From: CAZRHR01 sp964578885 | Lineage (GTDB): Bacteria > Bacteroidota > Bacteroidia > CAIKAF01 | Length of the DNA stretch: 64,000 nt | Assembly: GCA_964578885.1 (NCBI GenBank) | Contig: CAZOEO010000002.1 | Location: 226,817-290,816 of the forward strand | Direction: 5' to 3' | Shown here: one piece after another, positions 9,381 to 18,559 of the stretch | Layout: the number at the start of each line of letters is the position of its first letter | Numbering within the stretch: the stretch's first letter is position 1 | The notes under the pieces: generated by a model | What the model was told of the DNA's origin: nothing | What the model saw: only the letters and a program-made list of their open reading frames with translations | Database searches by the model: none | Made by a program: the position numbers and the translations under genes

Positions 9381-9574
9381 AGTCGGTCTGTTTGCACGGC
9401 CTTGTATAGTCCTTTTTGACTTTTTTCTCCGCGTCTCCCATAGACAGAAGTCTTTCTAATGTTTCGGAAGGATTTTTCTGTGATGTTGTATTTCCTAAGC
9501 CATGCTATTGTTTTAGGACCCATTTCGCGATTGTAATCAGTGAATTGGGTTACTTTTTCATTTTCAATAAACAT
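9296..9574 (-). CDS. Possible small unknown protein overlapping the nitroreductase gene
   Basis: A 92-residue minus-strand frame starting MFIENEKVTQFTDYNREM. The first ~65 residues (GPKTIAWLRKYNITEKSF, then KTSVYGRRGEKSQKGLYK) have an ordinary protein-like composition, while the last ~25 lie antisense to the nitroreductase 3' end and look like read-through. It has no good ribosome-binding site and only a one-mismatch -7 box far upstream. It could be a degenerate gene truncated by the neighbouring gene, or chance. I do not recognise it. Confidence 0.25.
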   Translation of the reverse strand: MFIENEKVTQFTDYNREMGPKTIAWLRKYNITEKSFRNIRKTSVYGRRGEKSQKGLYKAVQTDRLQNGLYIKSSMGLRLRGAISRLLKGSSN

Positions 9575-9758
9575 GTTTTAGATAGGTTTTTCTATTGTCG
9601 TCCTGTCCTCTCTTTGTTTTAGCCGTTTTGTGTTGCGATTTATCATTTTAAACTTACACAAAGATTGATTAGTATTTTGTCCTAAAAATGGAAAAACAGA
9701 TTTTTTAGTTTGCTGGTTATTTTGATTTTACCTTCTTTTCTTGCATTTGTGTTAGAGT

Positions 9759-9803
9759 AATATTTTTTTAAAACACATAAAAACAATGTTTTAAAAAAAT
9801 ATT
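9759..9803. repeat. Perfect 17-bp AT-only-type inverted repeat
   Basis: Arms 9759-9775 (AATATTTTTTTAAAACA) and 9787-9803 are exact reverse complements, separated by an 11-base loop. It lies about 75 bases upstream of the -7 box of the 9914 gene. There is no T-run placed as for a normal terminator, though the arms themselves contain seven T or A in a row. Confidence 0.8.
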
Positions 9804-9877
9804 TTTGTTGAATTTGTCCTAGTTTTCTACACCTTGAAATAAATTCCGATAAATGGAATAAAATTCCAAAACCTGGC

Positions 9878-9885
9878 TATCTTTG
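9878..9885 (+). promoter_or_regulatory. -7 box of the giant T9SS protein gene
   Basis: TATCTTTG matches TAnnTTTG exactly, 28 bases before the ATG at 9914. No convincing -33 TTG is found at 17-23 bases. Confidence 0.5.
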
Positions 9886-9913
9886 TTTTGTATTTACTTA
9901 GAACCCAAACAAC

Positions 9914-12900
9914 ATGAAGCAGGAACCCAAATGCTTTCTTGTGCTGTTCTTCTTGAGCTTGCCATTTATGTTGGTAGGTCAGCAACCAGGACTCATTTTT
10001 CGACCCAGCCAAACTGTTTTAGGAAGAAGTGTTTTAGACCCGAACGAAGACGGTTTTGTATCTGCCTCATCGAATGGCTTTGTTTCGAAGCACGATTTTG
10101 GAACAGGCAGCGAATTGCAGCTCATTCCTTTACCATCTTTAGAGGCGGAACCCCATAGCGATCTCACCACAGGTTCAAATGGGGGACATACGGATTTGAC
10201 CAGCAGTGATTCTATTTCTCTTCAAAGTTCATATATCGGCATAAAAGAAGTGGCTGGTTTGAAGTACTTCATTGTAAGGATTCGTATTGGCGGCGTATCT
10301 ACAGCTACCAAAGGTTATTCCGTACTGATTGATTCCGATGGACTATTTTCGGTGGGACTTTTAGGCGCCAACAATCCGGGTTATGACAAGGAAGTGGCCC
10401 TGGAAACAGGTAATACCGGAAGAGTAGCCGTTTACACCCATACCCTGTCCGGAACTACATTGGATTATTCTTTTCCGCTTAATGAATATCATCAGCGTTC
10501 TGTGGCCGCTACCACCACCAATAGCGACCCCGATTATTTTTACGATTTTTTTGTGCCGATATCCTCTTTGGGCATAGCGCCAACACAAATGATACGCCTT
10601 ACGGCAGCCACCATTACCAGTGCCCAAAGTGGTATTACTGGAACCATTTCCGATTTTAATGGTGTGGACGACAGGAAGTATGGAAACAACCGAACCGCTT
10701 TAATGATGGCTTTGGTGACCACATTCCCATCGGCGTCTTTGTTGCAAATGGGAGATCCTAATTTCAGTTTTGGGTTGCCAAAATCTTTGCCCCCCGCCAT
10801 CAATTCTTCCATTAAGCCGGGCATGACAACCCTGGGCGGAACCAGTAACGAGGCAGATGGTACCATCATTACGGTCTATCGGGATGGTGTTAGTATTGGA
10901 ACGGCCACCGTAACAGGCGGTGTATGGAGCATGACCGTGACGGCCATGGTGTCGGGTCAGGTTTTTACAGCGACGGCAACTGCGCCCAATAAGTCTGTAT
11001 CGGATTTGTCTTTACAAGTTGTGGTGCCTGCTTCCACGCAAGAGTGTTATACCGCTGCGCCAACCGGATTAACGAGGGTTACTCAAGGTTCAAATTACTC
11101 GATTTCGGGAACATGGTCCGGAAGTGTTACTCCCAATGGTTCTAATGTAAGAATTCAGTTATATACCCAAACTGGAGAAAATACCATCACCATGTTTACT
11201 ACTGGAACTGCCCAGGGCCAAGGATTTGTTCAAGCCAATGGTTCGTGGTCAATCTTGACTGGGTTATCTAATACAGATTTCAGTAATACCAACTTTTTAG
11301 CCAAAGCCATAGTGGTGAGCAATTCCTGCGAATCTGGCTTTTCGGGTGTGAGCATTAAAACCAACGGAAATACAAACACCATCGGAGTGGTTACGACCGC
11401 GCCCACCGTGGTGACTACGCCCATTTATGCCTCCGGATCCGCACAGAATATTGTGGTGAGGAATAATGCCAATTATGTGGCGAATTTAGTTTTATACGTC
11501 AATGGCATTGAAGTTGCGCGCACCAGCTCTGCCGTGGCCGCTGCGACTACAGATGGGGGAACCAATGGTGGAACGCATACTTTTAGTATCTCCGGCTTAC
11601 ATGAAGGAGATCGCGTTTCATCCAGGTCACAGGGCGTGGGTACGGCTCCGTCTTATTGGCTGTCCAACGTTTCCAATATTGTTACGGTACAATTACTTTC
11701 ACCACAAGCCACTTCTCCTCCTGAAATTACCGGTACTTATTACGCCACGGGCTCTCAAACGGTAACGGGCTTTTCCAATGAGCCGGCAGGAACAGTTATA
11801 ACCCTCTACCTAAATGGTGTGCTGGTGGGTACTGGCACGGTGAATGGATATGGCTTATGGTCGATCAGCGGAGTTACGTTATCTACAGCAGGACAGCAGC
11901 TTACGGCTTATGCCAAAGCGGAAGGAAAAAGCATCAGCACCGTTTCAAACACAGTCACCGTGAAAGGCACGCGCCCAACTGCTCCCGTAGTAACAGGGCC
12001 AAGCTACTTTTATTCAGCTACCAGCATTTCTGGAACAGCTGGCTTAGGTACGGTGACGGTGTTCGTAGATGGTGAGCCCGTTGGGACGACGACTCCCGCA
12101 GGTGGCGGCGCGTGGACTTTGTCCGGATTCTCGAACCGTACATTGTACAAAGGTGCCGAGGTTTCGGCTACCAACACAGTAAGTGGGGTGGAAAGCGTAC
12201 AAAGCAATTTGGTCCCCATTACAGGGATTACCGGATTCAAAATTCGTGAGAAAAAGGCGGATGGCGTGGCCGATACCACCATGCCATCAGGTTATTTTTC
12301 GGGAGACATCATGTACCTTGAAATTTTTGCCAAGAAAAGTAATGGCGGAAATGGCCCGCTTGAAAGTCAGTACGAAGGAAAACCAACGCTAACGGCTGAA
12401 GTACCGGTTCTTCGCTGGCAGGGTCAAGGCCAATCAGCACAAGGCGGGCGCATTGGTTCTTCCGGCTCCGGATTCCAGTTTTCACTGGGAGGACATGGTA
12501 CCGGTAAAAAGATTCGGGTGATAGACCCGGATGATCCTACTGCTTATGGCGAAACTACCATTGATATCTTGATACCCAACTGGCGTGGCCAAGCTTCCAC
12601 ACCTGTTCCCGGAGACGAAAGGAGAAACAGGGTAAACGGAAATTGGCTACACAATCGGGTTCCCCTTCCTGGTGCCGATATCGCATTCGACCCAACGCTC
12701 GTGCACCAAGATTTAACCTTAGACTCTTCTTACCATTGGGGTGAAGTGAACTTCAACGGAATGGGATATGATGTGGTTTTAGGAAATCATAATGTGGAGA
12801 TTAGCACTCTTGTAAATCGAGACAATACCCAAGGAAATCCTCATGGTAGAGGCAGCATGTTCAGAACCAATGGTACAGGGCGTTTACAAATGAAAGTGAA

Positions 12901-13831
12901 TGAAGGACAGACGTTAACTATGCACGTGGGGAACAGTAAGTATAATCCATTAACGATTATAAATCAGGGATTTGCAGACACTTTTTATGTACAGGTCATC
13001 GACTCCATGTACGCCAATGGTAGCAGCGGTGCCGCTTTTCCACGAGGACATGTGGGAAGAACATGGGAGATTTCAAAAGAAAATGCCGCCAATACAGATG
13101 GTGTGCAATTGGCTTTTCAATTCCATGCTGACCAGTTACGTGGTGGAAACATCAATAGCCATTTTCTTTATCACTACAATGGGGTCGCATGGGATGCTGT
13201 TTCAACCTCTACCCCTGTGGCGCTTGATCAAAACGGAAATTACCTCATTACTTTTCCGTTGTACACCGGATCATTCTCACCTTTTGGTGTCGGCGATGTG
13301 GAACCATTGCCGGTGGATTTAACTTCATTCACCGGTCAATGCGATCAAAGCCTGTCTGAAATCACATGGGAAACCGCCTCTGAAATTCAAAGTCAATGGT
13401 TTTTTCTAGAGCAAAGTCAGGATTTGGTTGAATGGAAAATGGTGGAACGCCTCGCCGGAGCGGGTCATTCAAATACACTCAACCATTATCGGTGGAAAGG
13501 TGTTGCAGAAGGACCTTATTTCCGACTGGTTCAGGTGGATTTCGATGGCACACGGGAGGTGTTTCCTTCCATTTATTTAGCCTGTGAAGGTGCTTCAGAC
13601 GGCATTTTGGTGTGGCCGAATCCAGCAAAGGAACAATTTTCAGTATATGGTTTGGATCCGTTTTCAGAAATGCAATTGCTGGATATGACCGGGAAAAGGA
13701 GGTGGTCCGGATCTGCCAATGTGAGCGGCCAGGTGACTTTGGAGGTGGACGCATGGTCGCCTGGAGTGTATCTGATTCAAGGCCAAAAGGCAGGCCTTCC
13801 CATCACACATCGGGTTGTACTGAATCCATAA
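9914..13831 (+). CDS. Giant secreted T9SS protein with Ig-like repeats
   Basis: 1305 residues with a signal peptide (PKCFLVLFFLSLPFMLVG). Residues ~30-280 form an N-terminal domain opening with LDPNEDGFVSASSNGF, recurrent in exported Bacteroidota proteins. From ~300 to ~760 come several Ig-like units of the pattern T(A)P-x-G-T...G-x-W-S...V-x-A, each with strands such as GTVITLYLNGVLVGTGTV. A beta-rich region follows, then ~1130-1230 the pre-sorting module beginning LPVDLTSFTGQC with WETASE, and finally a type-A T9SS sorting domain (~1232-1305: VWPNPAKEQF, LLDMTGK, WSPGVYLIQ). It is predicted to be exported through Sec, then across the outer membrane by the type IX system and anchored or released. 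An adhesin-like role is inferred from architecture only. Confidence 0.9.
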   Translation: MKQEPKCFLVLFFLSLPFMLVGQQPGLIFRPSQTVLGRSVLDPNEDGFVSASSNGFVSKHDFGTGSELQLIPLPSLEAEPHSDLTTGSNGGHTDLTSSDSISLQSSYIGIKEVAGLKYFIVRIRIGGVSTATKGYSVLIDSDGLFSVGLLGANNPGYDKEVALETGNTGRVAVYTHTLSGTTLDYSFPLNEYHQRSVAATTTNSDPDYFYDFFVPISSLGIAPTQMIRLTAATITSAQSGITGTISDFNGVDDRKYGNNRTALMMALVTTFPSASLLQMGDPNFSFGLPKSLPPAINSSIKPGMTTLGGTSNEADGTIITVYRDGVSIGTATVTGGVWSMTVTAMVSGQVFTATATAPNKSVSDLSLQVVVPASTQECYTAAPTGLTRVTQGSNYSISGTWSGSVTPNGSNVRIQLYTQTGENTITMFTTGTAQGQGFVQANGSWSILTGLSNTDFSNTNFLAKAIVVSNSCESGFSGVSIKTNGNTNTIGVVTTAPTVVTTPIYASGSAQNIVVRNNANYVANLVLYVNGIEVARTSSAVAAATTDGGTNGGTHTFSISGLHEGDRVSSRSQGVGTAPSYWLSNVSNIVTVQLLSPQATSPPEITGTYYATGSQTVTGFSNEPAGTVITLYLNGVLVGTGTVNGYGLWSISGVTLSTAGQQLTAYAKAEGKSISTVSNTVTVKGTRPTAPVVTGPSYFYSATSISGTAGLGTVTVFVDGEPVGTTTPAGGGAWTLSGFSNRTLYKGAEVSATNTVSGVESVQSNLVPITGITGFKIREKKADGVADTTMPSGYFSGDIMYLEIFAKKSNGGNGPLESQYEGKPTLTAEVPVLRWQGQGQSAQGGRIGSSGSGFQFSLGGHGTGKKIRVIDPDDPTAYGETTIDILIPNWRGQASTPVPGDERRNRVNGNWLHNRVPLPGADIAFDPTLVHQDLTLDSSYHWGEVNFNGMGYDVVLGNHNVEISTLVNRDNTQGNPHGRGSMFRTNGTGRLQMKVNEGQTLTMHVGNSKYNPLTIINQGFADTFYVQVIDSMYANGSSGAAFPRGHVGRTWEISKENAANTDGVQLAFQFHADQLRGGNINSHFLYHYNGVAWDAVSTSTPVALDQNGNYLITFPLYTGSFSPFGVGDVEPLPVDLTSFTGQCDQSLSEITWETASEIQSQWFFLEQSQDLVEWKMVERLAGAGHSNTLNHYRWKGVAEGPYFRLVQVDFDGTREVFPSIYLACEGASDGILVWPNPAKEQFSVYGLDPFSEMQLLDMTGKRRWSGSANVSGQVTLEVDAWSPGVYLIQGQKAGLPITHRVVLNP

Positions 13832-13851
13832 TTTCGACAGGGATGAAGTGT

Positions 13852-13888
13852 AAAAGCGGTTTGGCGTAATAACCCAAACCGCTTTTTT
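13852..13888 (+). terminator. Intrinsic terminator after the giant T9SS gene
   Basis: AAAAGCGGTTTGG (13852-13864) pairs with CCAAACCGCTTTT (13874-13886), loop of nine, T-run to 13888. Confidence 0.92.
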
Positions 13889-14023
13889 GTGAACGACCAA
13901 TTTCATTTTTAAGTAGCCCTTTTCCCCTTTGCAAAGACATCCATTGCTTCCCTTTCACCTCTTTTTTTTCCTTGGAATTGAATGTAGTGGGTCAGAAGAT
14001 GTGCGCGAAATCTGGGAATTGCA

Positions 14024-14974
14024 TTAAGGTTTTTCCCTTGTTTTTAAACTATCCGGAGCTGGTGTGCGCGTTGTTTTTCCAGCATCTTTCCGGATGAGGC
14101 TCGGTCTTGAGGGAACGGATAAAAGCTGACCCGGGCCGCCCAGGTTCTCGCTTTTATTCATCATGTCCAGGTCTTCCATGTATACAAAATGTCCGCCTCT
14201 AAGATCATAGGCATCAACAGAAAAATCCGGTCCATAATGCTGAAACTGATTTTTCATGGAAATATCGGGTGGGGAAAGGTGGTCGAAGATAATTCTTCTG
14301 CGAAGTTTATCGAACCGAAGGCTCATGGTGGCCATGGCATTGTACTGGAATTGGATTCGATGTGCCTTTCGTTGATTTACCATGAAAATGGGAAGGCCGA
14401 ATCTAGGTTCTCCATTTGCTGTAAACGTGAGTACTTCGATGGTTTTTCGATGAACCACATTGTCGCCCGGATGAAATCCAAGTAAAATATAGGCTTTTTG
14501 CCCTCCTGCATGCACCGGCATCAAATCGTAATACATTCCACCCGGCCATTTTTCCGGACCAAAGGTTTTAAAATCAGCGTTACGAATCACTTCTTCCTGC
14601 TCGTACAAGCGGAACACCGTCTTTTGTCGACTTCCTTTCTGAGGAGCCAGTTGGAGTAATCCGTATGACTTTTTCTTGTAGTTCTCGACGGAAAACCAGG
14701 TGAAAATCCGGAATCGCTTGTCAGCAGGACTTACCATGGCCAAATTTTTAAGTTTGGAAAAGGTAAATTCAAAACTATTGGGCTCATTCAGGGCTTTTTC
14801 CAGCAGCAGAAGAAACTGACGTGCCGACGCTTTCCTTTGGTCATCCGTTTGTTCCGCATCGATGAGCGACGGTGCAAGCAATACCAAATCTTCCTCATAT
14901 GCCTGTACAGAACTTGCCTGTGCATATAAGGTAAAAGGAATCCATATGACCCATGCCAACCAACCTTTCATCAT
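14024..14974 (-). CDS. Secreted protein of unknown function
   Basis: 316 residues from ATG 14974 (MMKGWLAWVIWIPFTLYAQA), chosen because it gives a signal peptide; the open frame continues upstream into the ferredoxin gene but without signal character. The mature protein has an N-terminal helical part with many acidic residues, then a beta-rich middle with WFSVENYKKKSYGLLQL and EKWPGGMYYDLMPV, and a proline-rich basic tail. I think it is a conserved Bacteroidota exported protein but cannot name a family or function. It begins 43 bases after the ferredoxin gene ends and may be co-transcribed with it. Confidence 0.65.
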   Translation of the reverse strand: MMKGWLAWVIWIPFTLYAQASSVQAYEEDLVLLAPSLIDAEQTDDQRKASARQFLLLLEKALNEPNSFEFTFSKLKNLAMVSPADKRFRIFTWFSVENYKKKSYGLLQLAPQKGSRQKTVFRLYEQEEVIRNADFKTFGPEKWPGGMYYDLMPVHAGGQKAYILLGFHPGDNVVHRKTIEVLTFTANGEPRFGLPIFMVNQRKAHRIQFQYNAMATMSLRFDKLRRRIIFDHLSPPDISMKNQFQHYGPDFSVDAYDLRGGHFVYMEDLDMMNKSENLGGPGQLLSVPSRPSLIRKDAGKTTRTPAPDSLKTREKP

Positions 14975-15017
14975 GCTATTTATGAAAGAACGTTGGTTCA
15001 CGAAGTTTTGGTATATA

Positions 15018-15365
15018 TCAAAGGTGCAGGCGGTCTTTTTTCGCCAAAAGTTCTTCTTTGGACTCTCTGTAGTTTTCATCATCTACGCAGCAATCCACAG
15101 GGCAAACAGCGGCACATTGTGGCTCGTCATGAAAACCAACACACTCGGTGCATTTATCTGTGACTATGTAATATACTTCATTGGATACCGGTAAATTCAC
15201 CTGATCAGGAGACACCGTAGTTCCATCTACCAACACCATGGGAGATTTGACGGAGGTGCCATCCGACATTTTCCAATTTACTCCTCCCTCATATATGGCA
15301 TTGTTAGGGCATTCCGGCTCACACGCCCCACAATTAATACATTCTTCAGTTATTTTAATGGCCAT
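15018..15365 (-). CDS. 2[4Fe-4S] ferredoxin, Alvin type
   Basis: 115 residues. The first cluster motif is CINCGACEPECP near residue 9. The second is CTECVGFHDEPQCAAVCP near residue 72, with the eight-residue insertion between the second and third Cys and the C-terminal extension typical of Allochromatium-type ferredoxins. An acidic segment containing VNWKMSDGTSVKS separates the two halves. It carries low-potential electrons in the cytoplasm. It is divergent from, and shares a 30-base promoter region with, an acyl-CoA reductase gene; I know this ferredoxin/acyl-CoA reductase pairing from other Bacteroidota. The electron partner is not shown by sequence. Confidence 0.92.
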   Translation of the reverse strand: MAIKITEECINCGACEPECPNNAIYEGGVNWKMSDGTSVKSPMVLVDGTTVSPDQVNLPVSNEVYYIVTDKCTECVGFHDEPQCAAVCPVDCCVDDENYRESKEELLAKKDRLHL

Positions 15366-15379
15366 GTTCGTTGCGTTAC

Positions 15380-15395
15380 GATATTTGCAAAAGTA
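15380..15395. promoter_or_regulatory. Back-to-back -7 boxes of ferredoxin and acyl-CoA reductase genes
   Basis: On the minus strand TACTTTTG (15395-15388) is an exact TAnnTTTG, 22 bases before the ferredoxin ATG. On the plus strand GATATTTG (15380-15387) has one mismatch and lies eight bases before the reductase ATG at 15396. The two boxes abut, so the two promoters probably compete. Confidence 0.55.
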
Positions 15396-16445
15396 ATGAA
15401 AAACATTCCTTCTTTATCGGACAGGCTGCTTGCCTTTGAAAAATTGGGCGATTTTATTCGCGAAACGCTCGAATCAGGATGTCCTCCTACGCTTTTACAT
15501 CAGGCGCAATTGGCCAATCCATGGTTCATTGCACCAGAAGTGGAACGCGCCTTGCGCGGGATTTCCTTATGGCTGAATCCCGCCACATTGAATCAGTGGG
15601 TCGAACATTATAATTTGCCCGATCAACAACCCATACCTTGCACCGTGGCGGTCGTGATGGCCGGAAACATCCCCCTGGTGAATTTCCATGACGTGCTTTG
15701 CGTTTTGATTTCCGGACATAAGCTGCTGGGGAAATTGTCTCATCAGGATCCTGTTCTGCTTCCGTGGCTTTTAGAAGCATTGCTGCGGATAGAGCCTCGT
15801 TTGGCGCCATTCATAGCATTGACCCGCCAGCCTATTTCAGATTTTCATGCGGTAATTGCTACTGGAAGCGGAAATTCCGGACGCTATTTTTCGCATTATT
15901 TTAAAAAGTACCCGCACATTATTCGCGGACATCGCAATGCTGTCGGAGTATTAAGTGGTGAAGAGTCCGATGCACAATTGGAGGCTTTTGGCCCGGATGT
16001 TTTTGCCTATTTCGGCATGGGTTGTCGCAATATATCTTCTTTCCTGATTCCTGCATCTTTTCCTCCGGAACGGCTGGCCGCTGCCTGGCACGAATTTCAG
16101 GATCGCGTACATCATGGCAAATACCTGAATAATTATGAGTATCGAAAGGCCATTTATTTGGTAAATGGAACGCCGCATTTAGACAATGGCTTTTTGTTGA
16201 TTGTTCCCAATACCTCGCTTTCTGCGCCCATCGCTACCCTGCATTATCAAACGTATCAGGACGTGGAGCAGCTTCAAACTTTTCTAACGGCCTCTGCACC
16301 TCAATTGCAATGTGTGGTTGGATACCACGTTCCCACGAAGGATGCGGTATTGCCCGGTTCCGCGCAAAGTCCGGGACTTATGGACTATCCTGATCATGTG
16401 GATGTATTGGAATTTTTGAAGCCGTTGCGTCCTAAATTTAACTAG
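15396..16445 (+). CDS. Acyl-CoA reductase (LuxC-like)
   Basis: 349 residues. The sequence resembles the LuxC/acyl-CoA reductase family of NAD(P)H-dependent aldehyde-forming enzymes: VAVVMAGNIPLVNFHDVLCV (residues ~84-103) is the dinucleotide/acyl region, GSGNSGRYFSHYF (~152) is a glycine-rich loop, and FGMGCRNISSF (~207) carries the likely nucleophilic Cys. It would reduce long-chain acyl-CoA to aldehyde; the physiological product in Bacteroidota is not established to my knowledge. No luminescence genes are nearby. It is divergent from the ferredoxin gene. Confidence 0.82.
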   Translation: MKNIPSLSDRLLAFEKLGDFIRETLESGCPPTLLHQAQLANPWFIAPEVERALRGISLWLNPATLNQWVEHYNLPDQQPIPCTVAVVMAGNIPLVNFHDVLCVLISGHKLLGKLSHQDPVLLPWLLEALLRIEPRLAPFIALTRQPISDFHAVIATGSGNSGRYFSHYFKKYPHIIRGHRNAVGVLSGEESDAQLEAFGPDVFAYFGMGCRNISSFLIPASFPPERLAAAWHEFQDRVHHGKYLNNYEYRKAIYLVNGTPHLDNGFLLIVPNTSLSAPIATLHYQTYQDVEQLQTFLTASAPQLQCVVGYHVPTKDAVLPGSAQSPGLMDYPDHVDVLEFLKPLRPKFN

Positions 16446-16503
16446 GAAAAACCATCGTTGGAAATTGTTTTTCGCGTATCTTAGAGGAATAAATTAAAAG
16501 GAA

Positions 16504-16959
16504 ATGAAAAATTGGTGTTATATCCTTGGTTTTATCGGCGTCACTAGCCTGGGTCTTCAAGCGCAATCTATGGTTCAAACCGGAGATGTGGCTGTTCCCG
16601 AGCCAGTAAAAAGCAGTTTTGTGGCCCAGTTTGGCCAAAATCATACTGCATGGATGAAATCAGGATTGGAATTCGAAGCACAATTCAAGAAAAATGGACA
16701 ACCTGTCCATGCCTTCTTTAGCCCTGATGGCACTTTTGCCGGTACAGAAGCCAATGCCGACATGGCAGAATTTCCTGCCAATGCCCAAAGTAATTTGACC
16801 GGTGCATTCACCAATGGCAGCTATACCTTGGTGGCTACCCGCAAACGTACACTGCCTGATCAAAATATTCAATGGATTGCCTTACTTCAAAAATCCGACG
16901 GCGGTATGCTCAAATTATTTTATGACGCTTCTGGCAAATTGGTTCGCCGAATGCTTTAA
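16504..16959 (+). CDS. Secreted PepSY-like protein
   Basis: 151 residues with a signal peptide (MKNWCYILGFIGVTSLGLQA). The mature part matches the PepSY-like pattern of small exported Bacteroidota proteins: VKSSFVAQFGQNHTAWMKSG, then LEFEAQFKKNGQPVHAFF with SPDGTFAGTEAN, i.e. a helix followed by a two-stranded hairpin. A second similar half (TLVATRKR, then LLQKSDGGMLKLFYDASGK) suggests two copies of the unit. The ATG is preceded by an A-rich stretch with AAGGAA. Its role is unknown, perhaps inhibitory or ligand-binding at the envelope. A terminator follows at 16979. Confidence 0.75.
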   Translation: MKNWCYILGFIGVTSLGLQAQSMVQTGDVAVPEPVKSSFVAQFGQNHTAWMKSGLEFEAQFKKNGQPVHAFFSPDGTFAGTEANADMAEFPANAQSNLTGAFTNGSYTLVATRKRTLPDQNIQWIALLQKSDGGMLKLFYDASGKLVRRML

Positions 16960-16978
16960 GCACCAAGACAACTTATTT

Positions 16979-17008
16979 AACCACACTTTCGGGTGTGGTT
17001 TTTTTTTA
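16979..17008 (+). terminator. Intrinsic terminator after the PepSY-like gene
   Basis: AACCACAC (16979-16986) pairs with GTGTGGTT (16993-17000), loop TTTCGG, T-run to 17008. Confidence 0.92.
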
Positions 17009-17089
17009 CCCTTTTTTAATTTCAACTTTTTAAAAGAATTGTGTGAAAAAGTAGGTGTGGAAAATGGTACTTTCCCCCTTTCCCTGGAT

Positions 17090-18559
17090 TTATTTTCTCC
17101 TGAAAATCCGGATTTCCTTATTTATAAACGACAGTTCCCAAGCTGTGTCTGCATAGAATTGGGTACAATGTTCAATATTTCCTTCCCATGAAAGTGGATA
17201 GGGGGGCAGTCCAAGGCTAAAAGCCACATAATCTGCGTCTTTTACGATTGGATAACAGTAAATATGATCCCGAAATGCCAATCTGGGCACCAAGGGTGAG
17301 TTGGCCGACACCTTAGCGTCTTTTGGAATGGTGCGTAAACCTTCGTTTAAGGCCACTACATCATAAGGCGCCGTCCAATGTTTGGCCGTGTAAAACCGAT
17401 GCCGCTCTTCGCCGCAATAGAACTTGTTTTCGGCCATGCTCAACCCTGTGGCCACCATGGTACATGCCACCACCACCCAGCCCAGGGAAAGGCGCCATCC
17501 GCGTGTTTTTAATCCGGCTAAAACAGAAAATCCACCAAGGGCCAGAATCGGCGCAAACTCAATAGAATAGTGGTAGCAAATGCTCCAGGTTTTGGTTTCA
17601 TTGTGGAAGAATTTCATGAAAACCAGCGGAATCAACATGCCCAAATAAGCAGGTCGGAAAATCAGCAACCATGCGCCAGACAGGAGCAGGAGTTTTTGGG
17701 TCTCTTCTTTGATTCCATGACCTTCCGATGCGCCGGTATGATTATGTAAAAAGTGCGAAAACACTTCTACAGGGCGTGTGACCAAAGATTTCAATGCGTC
17801 TATTGGCGTATCGCCGAGAATTTGGTATTTGAAATGTGCGTAACCTTGCGAGTTGAGCGACGGCAGAACCCAGCCATGTACCACCAGAAACCAAACGACT
17901 GCAATCAACCAGAAGACACCCAGCCATCGCAAGGCTTTCGGGTCTTTCCGAAATTCCCAAAGCAGACAAACCACCACCACACCCATCCAAATGGCCATGG
18001 TTTCTTTTCCGGCTAAAATCCATAAAAACCAGGCCAGGGCGGCCGTGAATTTCCGTTCCTGTAAACGCAGGAAAAACCATGGAACGCAGGCCGCTGCCAC
18101 CACGTTGCTGTGGTAGTCGAACGCCAGCGCTGTATATAAACCATAAAATGACAGAAAGCCAATCATGGCGGGTAAAGCCAAATCAGCCTGTTTTACCTGA
18201 ATAAACCGATATACGCCCCAACTTCCGAAAATGAGCGCGAAAATTTGTACCCATAACAATGTGCTGCTTCCCAATAGAAAAGACAAAGGGGAAAAGACCA
18301 TCAAATACAAATCAAAATGGTCGGCCAGAAAATTGTCCTGTGTATTGGTAAACGTACCTGTGTCGGAAAACCGAAAAGACCGATAATCAAATAGTGCCTG
18401 ATTAAATAAGCCTAAATCGAAACTATAGGTTCTGAAAAAATAATGATTCACCAGGGAAATCGAAGTGAATAATATCAAAGCAATCATGCTGACCCAAAGA
18501 AGTCCGGGATGATGTGCTTTCCACTTTTTGACCGAATCTAACCATGCCATTCCCCTCAT
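17090..18559 (-). CDS. DUF2079-family polytopic membrane protein
   Basis: 489 residues with about ten hydrophobic membrane segments. The family signature is near the N-terminus: TYSFDLGLFNQALFDYR, then DHFDLYLMVFSPL. After the last membrane segment (~residue 375) comes a soluble C-terminal region of ~110 residues ending IRIFRRK. DUF2079 proteins resemble GT-C glycosyltransferases in layout (acidic FD motif in the first extracytoplasmic loop), so a lipid-linked sugar transferase role is possible but unproven. The start overlaps the stop of the DUF2461 gene as ATGA, showing translational coupling. Confidence 0.85.
   Translation of the reverse strand: MRGMAWLDSVKKWKAHHPGLLWVSMIALILFTSISLVNHYFFRTYSFDLGLFNQALFDYRSFRFSDTGTFTNTQDNFLADHFDLYLMVFSPLSFLLGSSTLLWVQIFALIFGSWGVYRFIQVKQADLALPAMIGFLSFYGLYTALAFDYHSNVVAAACVPWFFLRLQERKFTAALAWFLWILAGKETMAIWMGVVVVCLLWEFRKDPKALRWLGVFWLIAVVWFLVVHGWVLPSLNSQGYAHFKYQILGDTPIDALKSLVTRPVEVFSHFLHNHTGASEGHGIKEETQKLLLLSGAWLLIFRPAYLGMLIPLVFMKFFHNETKTWSICYHYSIEFAPILALGGFSVLAGLKTRGWRLSLGWVVVACTMVATGLSMAENKFYCGEERHRFYTAKHWTAPYDVVALNEGLRTIPKDAKVSANSPLVPRLAFRDHIYCYPIVKDADYVAFSLGLPPYPLSWEGNIEHCTQFYADTAWELSFINKEIRIFRRK

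Larger units (their letters stand above)
9381..9913. other. AT-rich intergenic region before the giant T9SS gene
   Basis: 533 bases. The left half holds most of the weak minus-strand ORF described at 9296-9574. The right half, from about 9640, is strongly AT-rich and contains a perfect 17-bp inverted repeat (9759-9803) and a -7 promoter box at 9878. I see no RNA gene. Confidence 0.7.
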
